A DNA stretch of 40,697 bases, taken from NCBI GenBank assembly GCA_015066215.1, contig SVOU01000002.1, forward strand, positions 1-40,697. The letters run 5' to 3'. The position numbers and the translations under genes were made by a program. Shown here one piece after another: positions 15,288-21,858 of this stretch (the first letter of the stretch is position 1; each line of letters begins with the position of its first letter). Source of the DNA: Oscillospiraceae bacterium (lineage in GTDB: Bacteria; Bacillota; Clostridia; Oscillospirales; Acutalibacteraceae). The notes under the pieces are model-generated. The model saw only the letters and a program-made list of their open reading frames with translations. It made no database searches and had not been told where the DNA came from.

Positions 15288-16256
15288 TGCGTGGACGGCA
15301 AGGTTCGTGAGCAGGGGATAGGCGACGAGTCGATCGCCGTCGCGATTATCCGCGTCCCACGAAACAAAGGTGATGCGCGAGTTTTCATAGGTGGTGTAAT
15401 AATACCGTCCCTGATGCGGCGCGCAACAGCAGGTGTAGCGGGTATATTCCGGCGCGCCGTCGGGCAGTTGCGTACAGCCGTACGGCTGTGCCACCGTGCC
15501 GAGCAGATGAAAAAACTGCCCCACCCGCGCCGCCTCCGTTTCGCCCTTTTGCAGATGTGCCTTCACAAACGCCGCCCGCACGAAGCGCGACGCCGAGGAC
15601 AGATCTCCCGGCAACCCCATACCGCCCATCCCTAAGCTATACGGCACAAGCGGCAGGTCGGGGCGCAGGTTGTTTTGCGGCGGCGCGGCAGACACCTGCA
15701 TAAAGTGAGTGAGATGGTGCATATGAAACGAAAAAGGCGGGTTGTTGGTCAGCACCCCCACCGCATTGGGATAGACGCGCAGCCCGCGCGGTGTCGGCTC
15801 TACCGTTACTGCTTCATGGCTGTCGGCAAGCAGCCAGTGAAGCGGCGCTACCGGCAGACGGTCGTTTGGAGCCACGTCCACCAAACGGCAGTTGGCAAGC
15901 TTTACCTTCGCCTCCTCCACCGAGCGGCATTGTGCCAGCACCCACGGGATCAGCTCAAAGGGCGCCACGTTATCCTTTTTGCCCGCCACGGGGGCAAAAT
16001 AGGCGGCAAAATGGGGAAAATTGAGCCCCGCCATAAACAGCCCGCACTCGTTCATCGCCTCAAAGTAAAGCGGCAGTCCCTCTGCCACCGCCGCCATACC
16101 CAACAGTGCGTAGTGCGTGCGCAGGGTGGGACAAAACCGAAAATTAAGCACAAACCGTCGCGGCGTGGCGACCACCTGCTCGCCGTAGCCGCGGTCGAGA
16201 TCCAGCGTGCGTCCGAAATAGCCGTAGGTGTCGATATGCGAAACAGCCGTACACAT
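15264..16256 (-). CDS. choloylglycine hydrolase family protein (bile salt hydrolase / penicillin V acylase-like)
   Basis: A 330-residue N-terminal-nucleophile hydrolase. It starts MCTAVSH, so Cys2 becomes the catalytic N-terminal nucleophile after Met removal. Other conserved active-site positions are visible: R16 and D19 in FGRTLDLD, N79 in MAGLNFP, N171 in VLTNNPPF and R224 in LPGDLSSASRFVRAAF. Members hydrolyse conjugated bile acids, penicillin V or N-acyl homoserine lactones; sequence alone does not decide between them, but a gut bacterium makes bile salt hydrolase plausible. There is no signal peptide, so it is cytoplasmic. The start at 16256 is fixed by the family N-terminus and an AAAGGAGTG site; the open frame upstream is spurious. 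The 3' end lies in a convergent terminator. Confidence 0.9.
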   Translation of the reverse strand: MCTAVSHIDTYGYFGRTLDLDRGYGEQVVATPRRFVLNFRFCPTLRTHYALLGMAAVAEGLPLYFEAMNECGLFMAGLNFPHFAAYFAPVAGKKDNVAPFELIPWVLAQCRSVEEAKVKLANCRLVDVAPNDRLPVAPLHWLLADSHEAVTVEPTPRGLRVYPNAVGVLTNNPPFSFHMHHLTHFMQVSAAPPQNNLRPDLPLVPYSLGMGGMGLPGDLSSASRFVRAAFVKAHLQKGETEAARVGQFFHLLGTVAQPYGCTQLPDGAPEYTRYTCCCAPHQGRYYYTTYENSRITFVSWDADNRDGDRLVAYPLLTNLAVHAQKTGNVL

Positions 16257-16387
16257 ATAAGGGTCACTCCTTTTGCGTGATACCCATAGTGTGCGCCGTT
16301 TGACGCATAATTTGCACGGCGTGCGCAAAATTAGACGAGGTTTTGCCGCAAAAAAGCGCGAAAAACACAGAAATATCCCCCAGACGA

Positions 16388-16416
16388 TTGACTTGACCAC
16401 CCGAAATCGGTATAAT
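16388..16416 (+). promoter_or_regulatory. promoter for 16465 gene and probably the acyl cassette
   Basis: TTGACT (16388-16393), 17 nt and a perfect TATAAT (16411-16416), followed by AGGAGG (16451-16456). Confidence 0.8.
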
Positions 16417-16464
16417 AGCCTGTGTGTATACATTTTGTCGATGGCTTTTAAGGAGGTCATATAT

Positions 16465-16974
16465 ATGGAAAACAATCAAATCCCCGTGCAACCCGCACAG
16501 CCCGTTGTTCCCGAGCAGCCCGCAGCCCCCGTGGCTCCCGTGCAGCCCGTGGCTCCCGTGCAACCCGTGCAACCTGTCGCACCGCAGTATGGCTACGGCC
16601 AGCAGCCCCAGTACGGCTACGGTCAACAGCCGCCGCAGTACGGCTATGCCCAGCCCGTCGCGCCCCAACCTACTTATGAGCCCGCGGGTATCACTCCCGA
16701 AGAGGAAGACGATATGGCGGGATCCATCCTGACAAAAGGTATTTTGTCGCTGGTATTTGCCGAATTTCCCATTTTGGGCATCCTTGCGATCGTTTTCGGT
16801 GCCAAAGCGGGAAAATGGTATGATCAGCTCTGTGCCCGCGCAGGTCGCGAGATCGGCGGCCGTGCCAAGGTCGGCAAGATCCTCGGTTTGGTCGGCAAGA
16901 TCCTCGGCATCGTGATGACGGTGATCTGGGCACTCTATTTCGTGCTTATTGTCGGTCTGCTGTCTGCTATCTAA
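16465..16974 (+). CDS. Pro/Gln/Tyr-rich small membrane protein
   Basis: A 169-residue protein of unknown function. The first ~75 residues are low complexity: repeated QPVAP/APVQP units, then three QYGYGQQP-type units. These resemble the disordered cytoplasmic heads of many Gram-positive small membrane proteins. An acidic patch (PEEEDD) precedes a first hydrophobic helix (ILSLVFAEFPILGILAIVFGAKAG). A basic loop then leads to a second helix (IVMTVIWALYFVLIVGLLSAI) at the C-terminus. It has its own promoter and an AGGAGG site. Only a hairpin with a short T-run separates it from the adenylating enzyme, so it may be the first gene of that transcript. The repeats could mediate clustering or partner binding; this is not established. 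Confidence 0.8.
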   Translation: MENNQIPVQPAQPVVPEQPAAPVAPVQPVAPVQPVQPVAPQYGYGQQPQYGYGQQPPQYGYAQPVAPQPTYEPAGITPEEEDDMAGSILTKGILSLVFAEFPILGILAIVFGAKAGKWYDQLCARAGREIGGRAKVGKILGLVGKILGIVMTVIWALYFVLIVGLLSAI

Positions 16975-16990
16975 TTTCCAAACAACAAAA

Positions 16991-17026
16991 ACGGCTCGGC
17001 GGGGATGTCCCCGCCGAAGCCGTGTT
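16991..17026 (+). terminator. GC-rich hairpin with only T4, possibly leaky
   Basis: ACGGCTCGGCGGGG pairs with CCCCGCCGAAGCCGT around an ATGT loop, followed by GTGTTTTGACG. The stem is very stable but the T-tract is short, and no promoter is visible between it and the GTG at 17048. Confidence 0.7.
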
Positions 17027-17047
17027 TTGACGACGTGAGGTATTGCG

Positions 17048-18973
17048 GTGAATCAGGAAATTAACAAACGTGTAAAAACACGCCTGTCTGCGCTGAAAAA
17101 CACAGCGGAGAGCTTTGAGGCCGTGTATAATATTATGTTTTCGGACGGCGCGCGCGTGCTGGCGGAAACAAGCGATGGTTTTCGCATTAAACGCCACACC
17201 TACGGTCAGATAAAGCAGCGGGTGGAAAAACTGTCCGCAGCGTTGTATCAGACCGTCGGTGCCACCCATGCTTGGGTGGGACTGGAAATGGAAAACAGCG
17301 TCGACTGGATCGCGGCGTTCTGGGCTATCCTGCGCAGCGGCAACAAGCCCTATCTCATCAACTGTCGCCATTCCCAAAAGCTGGCGGAGGATCTTGTCCG
17401 CACGCTGGGTATCACCCACATCGTGTCCGACAAAAAGGGCAACCTGCCGTTTGCCTATCTCACCGTGGCAGAGCTGGAAGCCGCCGACGCGCCCACCTTT
17501 GCGGGCGAGTTTGAAAACGAACTGGCGCTGTCCACTTCGGCAACTACCCTCAACGAGGTCGTCTGCTTCTATACTGGCAAGCAGATTACCGAACAACTCT
17601 ATAATTCTTGGGACATCGTGCAGACGAGCCCCGCCATCGCCACCCACTATCACGGTCAGCTCAAATTGCTGGCGTTTTTGCCGTTTTATCATATCTTCGG
17701 CTTGGCGGCGGTGTATTTCTGGTTTTCCTTTTTCGGCTGTACGCTGGTCTTTTTGCGCGACTACGGCGCACAGACCATCCTCAAAACCTGCCGCAAGCAT
17801 GAGGTCACCCATATTTTTGCGGTGCCGATGCTGTGGCACACCATTGAAAAGCAACTGACCAAAGAGATCGCCTCACGCAGCGAAGCGGAGCAAAAACGCT
17901 TTGCCCGCGGCAAAAAACTGGCGACCGCTTTGCAAAATATATCCCCCCGCTTGGGCGGGCATATCGCCCGTTGGCTGCTGCGTGAGGTGACCGACAAAGT
18001 GTTCGGTCGCAGCGTGCGCTTTTGTATCAGCGGCGGCAGCAGCCTGCGCTCCTCGGCGTTGGAGCTGTTCAACGCCATCGGCTATCCCTTGCACAACGGC
18101 TACGGTATGAGCGAGGTCGGTATCACCTCGGTGGAGCTGCGCTCGCGCCCGAAATATCGCAACAAAAACGCCATCGGCCGTCCCTTCGGCTCGGTGGAAT
18201 ATCGCATCACCGACGAGGGCGTCCTGCAGGTCAAGGGCGGCTCGATCTGTGACCGCCTGCTGTTCAACGGCGAAGAGCGCCCCACGCCCGAATGGTTTGA
18301 CACAGGCGACATCGTGGAATGTATCGACGGCGACTATTATATCCGCGGACGCACGGGTGACCGCGTCATTGGCGAAAGCGGCGAAAATATCAACCCCGAT
18401 ATGATCGAACAGCATTTTGATCTGCCCGATGCCGAAAGCTTTTCGGTGCTGGGTATGCCCGCCGACGGCAAGGAAGTGCTGACGATGGTGGTGCAAATAA
18501 ACCCCTTCCTGCCCGCCGACCGTAAGGAAGCACTGGCGAAAGCGATCTATGCCGCCAACGGCACCCTGCCGCTGACTATGCAGGTGGCGCAATTCTTCGT
18601 CACCACGCAGGCGATCGCACCGCCCACCGCCGTCAAGGTGAGCCGCCGCTATTTGCAGCGTGCGGTGGAAAACGGCGACGTGACGCTCGCCCCCCTTTCT
18701 GCCCTGCGTGACACCGTGCAGAGCGAAAAGGCGGACAGCCCGCTGCTCGCCGAGGTGACTGCGCTGACCGCCAAGGTGCTGGGCAGAGAGATAGAGGAAA
18801 TTACCCCCGACGCCCACCTGATCACCGATCTGGGCGCGTCGAGCATTCAATATTTCGGTGTGCTGACCGCACTTGCCGACCGTTTCGGTCTTTCCGAGCC
18901 GTCACAAGCCGAAAAAGAAACCTTCCGCTACACCGTGCGTGAATTCTGTGAGTATATAGAAAGGCATCTGTAA
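17048..18973 (+). CDS. ANL-superfamily adenylating enzyme fused to acyl carrier domain
   Basis: A 641-residue fusion. Residues 1-540 are an AMP-binding acyl/aryl-CoA-ligase-type domain that activates a carboxylic acid as acyl-AMP. Visible motifs are LPFYHIFGLAAVYFW, the A5 loop NGYGMSEVGIT (about 350-360), FDTGDIVE (about 418-424), the hinge/A8 region RTGDRVIGESGENINPDMIE (435-454) and a late lysine in TAVKVSRR that may be the catalytic A10 Lys. The ATP P-loop is degenerate: STSATTLNE (162-170) replaces the usual TSGTTGxPK. Residues about 565-641 form a carrier domain with DLGASSI, Ser599 being the predicted phosphopantetheine site, so the activated acyl group can be loaded in cis. A GTG start follows GAGG. 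It is the first gene of a five-gene cluster; the next gene starts 2 nt after its stop. Confidence 0.9.
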   Translation: MNQEINKRVKTRLSALKNTAESFEAVYNIMFSDGARVLAETSDGFRIKRHTYGQIKQRVEKLSAALYQTVGATHAWVGLEMENSVDWIAAFWAILRSGNKPYLINCRHSQKLAEDLVRTLGITHIVSDKKGNLPFAYLTVAELEAADAPTFAGEFENELALSTSATTLNEVVCFYTGKQITEQLYNSWDIVQTSPAIATHYHGQLKLLAFLPFYHIFGLAAVYFWFSFFGCTLVFLRDYGAQTILKTCRKHEVTHIFAVPMLWHTIEKQLTKEIASRSEAEQKRFARGKKLATALQNISPRLGGHIARWLLREVTDKVFGRSVRFCISGGSSLRSSALELFNAIGYPLHNGYGMSEVGITSVELRSRPKYRNKNAIGRPFGSVEYRITDEGVLQVKGGSICDRLLFNGEERPTPEWFDTGDIVECIDGDYYIRGRTGDRVIGESGENINPDMIEQHFDLPDAESFSVLGMPADGKEVLTMVVQINPFLPADRKEALAKAIYAANGTLPLTMQVAQFFVTTQAIAPPTAVKVSRRYLQRAVENGDVTLAPLSALRDTVQSEKADSPLLAEVTALTAKVLGREIEEITPDAHLITDLGASSIQYFGVLTALADRFGLSEPSQAEKETFRYTVREFCEYIERHL

Positions 18974-18975
18974 GT

Positions 18976-19620
18976 ATGCGACAGAGAAAACCGAGCCGCT
19001 TATTGCTGGCATTCGTGAAACTGACCGGCGTTTTGCCGGCACTGCTCTTTTTCCTGCCGAAAGTGCATCGTGCAGACGGCGCACCCCGCCGTCTGCCCAA
19101 GCCCTGTATTTTGATGTCCAACCACAAATCCCTGTTGGATTTCGTGCTGTATCTGATCTTGTTGCCCTTCCGCACCATCCGCTTTTTGATGGCGGAAGTG
19201 CTGTTCAACAAGGGCAAAGTCTTCGCGTGGTTTTTGTTCAAGATCGGCGGCATTTTCGTTGACCGCGACGCGTATAACTTCGATTTCGTGGGCGAAGCGC
19301 TGGAGACGCTGGACAAAGGGCAAAGTGTGGGCGTGTTCCCGCAAGGGCGTCTGCCCGTAAACGGACAGCCATTCCCCTTCAAACCCGGCATCGTCTATAT
19401 TGCCTTGCGCACCGAAGCCCCCATCGTGCCCGTGTACACCGCCGGCGGCTATGGCTTTTTCAAGCGTGCCCACGTGGTCATCGGCGCACCCATCTACCTG
19501 TGCGAGCAGTGCACGGGTGACCCTGAAAACCCCACGCCTGAGGAGCTTGACCGCCTGACGCGCTATCTCGAAGCGCAGGTGGACGAACTCAAACGGCAAT
19601 GGGAAGCGGGAGAGGTCTGA
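18976..19620 (+). CDS. PlsC-like acyltransferase 1 (lysophospholipid acyltransferase family)
   Basis: A 214-residue membrane-associated acyltransferase of the LPLAT/AGPAT family, which transfers acyl groups from acyl-ACP or acyl-CoA to a hydroxyl. The catalytic HX4D motif is SNHKSLLD (H50, D55). The substrate-binding block usually written FPEGTRS is FPQGRLPVNG (about 121-130), an unusual version with Gln for Glu. APIVPVYTAGGYGFF supplies the fourth block. Hydrophobic stretches at residues 10-28 and 58-72 suggest peripheral or integral membrane binding. The gene starts 2 nt after the adenylating enzyme and is followed at 5 nt by a second, distinct PlsC-like gene. Its acceptor may be lysophosphatidate, but the context suggests a special lipid. 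Confidence 0.88.
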   Translation: MRQRKPSRLLLAFVKLTGVLPALLFFLPKVHRADGAPRRLPKPCILMSNHKSLLDFVLYLILLPFRTIRFLMAEVLFNKGKVFAWFLFKIGGIFVDRDAYNFDFVGEALETLDKGQSVGVFPQGRLPVNGQPFPFKPGIVYIALRTEAPIVPVYTAGGYGFFKRAHVVIGAPIYLCEQCTGDPENPTPEELDRLTRYLEAQVDELKRQWEAGEV

Positions 19621-19625
19621 AAACC

Positions 19626-20294
19626 ATGAAGCAAGCGAACAAGAAAGCGCGCCTGTTTGATTTCAAACGCCTGCCGATGGATCTGGCGCGATTGGTCTGT
19701 TTTCCGCTGCCGTTGCTGTATCGCACCAAACGGCTCGATTTGGACGGCAACCCTTGCAAGCAGACGTTGCCTGCGGGCGGCGTGCTGGTGGTGGCGAACC
19801 ACACCAATATGGCAGACCCGTTTTTGATCGGCACCTGCTTTTGGAAACGACGTATGTATTTTCTCGCCGCCGAAACGGTGATGAAAAACCCCGTCGTGGC
19901 GTTTTTGCTCAAAGGCGTGGGCTGTATCCGCATCGACCGCAATATTTTTGACGTTGAAGCGATGAAAAGGTCTATCGCGGTGCTGAAAAAAGAGAAGCGC
20001 GTGCTGGCGATGTTCCCGCAAGGGCATATTCAAGCCGACGGCGAAATGGACAAGGTCAAAGGCGGCGCGGCGCTTATTGCTATGCAAGCGGGCGTGCCGA
20101 TCGTACCCGTGTATACCAAAAAGCCCGCGCACTTCTGGAAACGGCAGGTCGCGGTCATCGGCGAGCCTATCGTTTGCGCCGATTATTGCGCCAAAAAGAT
20201 CCCCTCTGCGGCGGATATGGAGCGCATATCTCAGGTGATTTTGGAAAAAATGGAAGCGTGCAAGGCGTGCTTCGAACAAGTGACGAAGGAGTGA
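19626..20294 (+). CDS. PlsC-like acyltransferase 2
   Basis: A 222-residue LPLAT-family acyltransferase, clearly diverged from its upstream neighbour. The catalytic HX4D lies in ANHTNMAD (H59, D64). The glycerol-phosphate-binding block appears as MFPQGHIQADGE (129-140), again with Gln where Glu is usual. VGCIRIDR and GVPIVPVYTKK are the other conserved blocks. An amphipathic N-terminal segment (residues 18-33) could bind the membrane. The ATG at 19626 follows GGGAGAGG in the end of the previous gene. Two different acyltransferases in one operon suggest sequential acylation of one acceptor; the acceptor is unknown. Confidence 0.88.
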   Translation: MKQANKKARLFDFKRLPMDLARLVCFPLPLLYRTKRLDLDGNPCKQTLPAGGVLVVANHTNMADPFLIGTCFWKRRMYFLAAETVMKNPVVAFLLKGVGCIRIDRNIFDVEAMKRSIAVLKKEKRVLAMFPQGHIQADGEMDKVKGGAALIAMQAGVPIVPVYTKKPAHFWKRQVAVIGEPIVCADYCAKKIPSAADMERISQVILEKMEACKACFEQVTKE

Positions 20295-20299
20295 GCAAT

Positions 20300-20533
20300 A
20301 TGCAGACCATCGACAAGCTGCGCGAGATGTTCGTGCGTATTTTCGAAGAGGATATCGACGTGGAAAAGGTGAGTGAGGATACCCGCTTTATCGAGGACCT
20401 CGGTATGACCTCTATCTCCATGCTCTATATGGCGTTGGCGATCGAGGAAGAGTTCGGTATCGCCTTCAACAACGACGACTTCACCACCTTGCGCTCGGTG
20501 GGCGACGTGCTGGCGCGTATCGAGAAAGGCTGA
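20300..20533 (+). CDS. acyl carrier protein
   Basis: A 77-residue acidic four-helix carrier. The phosphopantetheine attachment site is DLGMTSISM, with Ser38 as the modified residue, followed by the recognition-helix pattern ALAIEEEFGIAFNNDDF. AAGGAGTGAG precedes the ATG, 5 nt after the second acyltransferase. It is probably a dedicated carrier for this cluster rather than the fatty-acid-synthesis AcpP, since no fab genes are beside it. A phosphopantetheinyl transferase about 11 kb downstream could convert it to the holo form. Confidence 0.94.
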   Translation: MQTIDKLREMFVRIFEEDIDVEKVSEDTRFIEDLGMTSISMLYMALAIEEEFGIAFNNDDFTTLRSVGDVLARIEKG

Positions 20534-20538
20534 TCGCT

Positions 20539-20943
20539 ATGGAATGGACAACGCGTGCCCCGAGGGCAGGCGATATGCTGCGCGTCAAGGTGAGTTTTTA
20601 TTATCACTACGGCGTCTGCGTTGACGAGGATAGAGTGGTGCAGTTCGGGCTTCCCGACAACGTCAGCACCCCCACCGAGCAGATCGCCGTGATTGAAACG
20701 GATATGGCCGCCTTTGCGGGTGACGGCATCCCCGAAACGGCGGTGCTGACCTTTGCAGAGCGTCGCCGCCGTCTGTCGCCCAAGAAAACGGTGGAAGCCG
20801 CCCGCGCCCGACTGGGCGAAACGGGCTACCATATCTTTCGCAACAACTGTGAGCATTTTGCCCACGCCTGCGTATTCGGCGAAGCGACCTCACCCTTTGT
20901 GGACGACGTGCGGGAAAGCCTGCGCAAAAAACTGCAAAAATAA
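20539..20943 (+). CDS. LRAT-domain (NlpC/P60-fold) putative acyltransferase or thioesterase
   Basis: A 134-residue protein with the hallmarks of the lecithin:retinol acyltransferase/H-rev107 family, a permuted papain-like fold. The catalytic His is in YYHYGVCV (H23), and the Cys is in the signature RNNCEHFAHAC (C104, in N-C-E-H-F). VVQFG and the C-terminal segment fit the fold, and a basic C-terminus (RKKLQK) could contact membranes. Characterised eukaryotic members transfer acyl groups from phospholipids via an acyl-Cys intermediate; bacterial members are mostly uncharacterised. It ends the five-gene cluster, 5 nt after the carrier protein, so an acyl-thioester substrate is a reasonable inference. 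A strong terminator follows. Confidence 0.85.
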   Translation: MEWTTRAPRAGDMLRVKVSFYYHYGVCVDEDRVVQFGLPDNVSTPTEQIAVIETDMAAFAGDGIPETAVLTFAERRRRLSPKKTVEAARARLGETGYHIFRNNCEHFAHACVFGEATSPFVDDVRESLRKKLQK

Positions 20944-20975
20944 AAAGCATTTGCGTTTTCGCAAATGCTTTTTTC
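20942..20975 (+). terminator. terminator between acyl cassette and polysaccharide deacetylase
   Basis: A perfect stem AAAAAGCATTTGCG with its complement and a TTTT loop, followed by a T-run. A-rich flanks make it usable from both strands. Confidence 0.93.
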
Positions 20976-20985
20976 TTGTGCGTTA

Positions 20986-21858
20986 TTACCGTGCGCCGAC
21001 GCGGCGGCTTTCCATAATATCCACCAGTTCCTCAAAGGTGACGAAGCGATAGCCCTCTTCTTTGAGCATCTCAATAATGGACACGATGCGGTCGGGAAAC
21101 ACCGACAGCCCGCGCGTCAAGTAGTAGCGGTCATAGGATCTGAGCCCCTTGATATGCGGCGCGGTGCGGTGCGATAGCTCAAAGGGGTGCAGATAGAACA
21201 CGTAATAGTCGCTCATTGCGAGATATTTGCGGATAACGGGTTTTAAGAACATCCAGTTCATCAACCGCGTGTAGCCGCCGCCCGAGATGGGCATCATCTG
21301 CCCGAACATCTTTTGGCAACTGATACCGCACTCGTAAAAGCCGTTTTGGCGGAACATTCCCGCAAGTAACTGGGCAAAATCCGACATATCCATCCGCCCG
21401 CCGTGCCGTGCGCCGCCGAATTCGGTGCGGCTGGCATCGTATTGAAAGCCCAGCGAGCGTAAGATTTCCAGCTTGCGGTTATCAAGGCTGAAAAACGGCG
21501 CGCGAAAACCGCGCACGGTCACGCCGAACATCTCTTCAAGCCGCGCTTTCGCCTCTTTGGTCTGCCGCCAGAACTGTTCGTCGTTCATATCGAGCGGCGC
21601 GGTGTGGTCAAGTCCGTGCACCGCCAGCTTGTGCCCGCGACGGATATAGTCGGCGATAGCGTCGCGCGCGATCTGTGCCGCCTCACAGACGGTGAACATC
21701 GTCGCCTTGATGCCGTATCGCTCCAAAATGCGGATATATTCGTCCAGACCGTCCAGCATATCCTCGGCAACCTTGATACCGGCTTCGTAAAGGCAACCCG
21801 TATCCGAAAAGGTCTCCACGTCAATGGTGAAAACGGCAAACTTTTCCCGCCCGCTCAT
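20986..21858 (-). CDS. polysaccharide deacetylase family protein
   Basis: A 290-residue NodB-fold carbohydrate esterase without a signal peptide, so it is expected in the cytoplasm. Motif 1 is FTIDVET (the metal-binding Asp of TxDD/TIDVE type), motif 2 is HKLAVHGLDHTAP (the metal-binding His pair) and motif 3 is RGFRAPFFS. The C-terminal part with YYVFYLHPFEL matches the subgroup that includes cell-surface polysaccharide biosynthesis deacetylases. The substrate is unknown; an N-acetyl sugar lipid or nucleotide sugar is likely. The ATG overlaps the stop of the upstream alpha/beta hydrolase by 4 nt (ATGA), so both are made from one transcript. Confidence 0.88.
   Translation of the reverse strand: MSGREKFAVFTIDVETFSDTGCLYEAGIKVAEDMLDGLDEYIRILERYGIKATMFTVCEAAQIARDAIADYIRRGHKLAVHGLDHTAPLDMNDEQFWRQTKEAKARLEEMFGVTVRGFRAPFFSLDNRKLEILRSLGFQYDASRTEFGGARHGGRMDMSDFAQLLAGMFRQNGFYECGISCQKMFGQMMPISGGGYTRLMNWMFLKPVIRKYLAMSDYYVFYLHPFELSHRTAPHIKGLRSYDRYYLTRGLSVFPDRIVSIIEMLKEEGYRFVTFEELVDIMESRRVGAR

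Noticed and set aside
16257-16387. Possible promoter or operator for the choloylglycine-hydrolase-like gene
   Set aside because: An imperfect GTGCGCCGT/ACGGCG repeat is present, but no -35/-10 pair with acceptable spacing was found on the minus strand.
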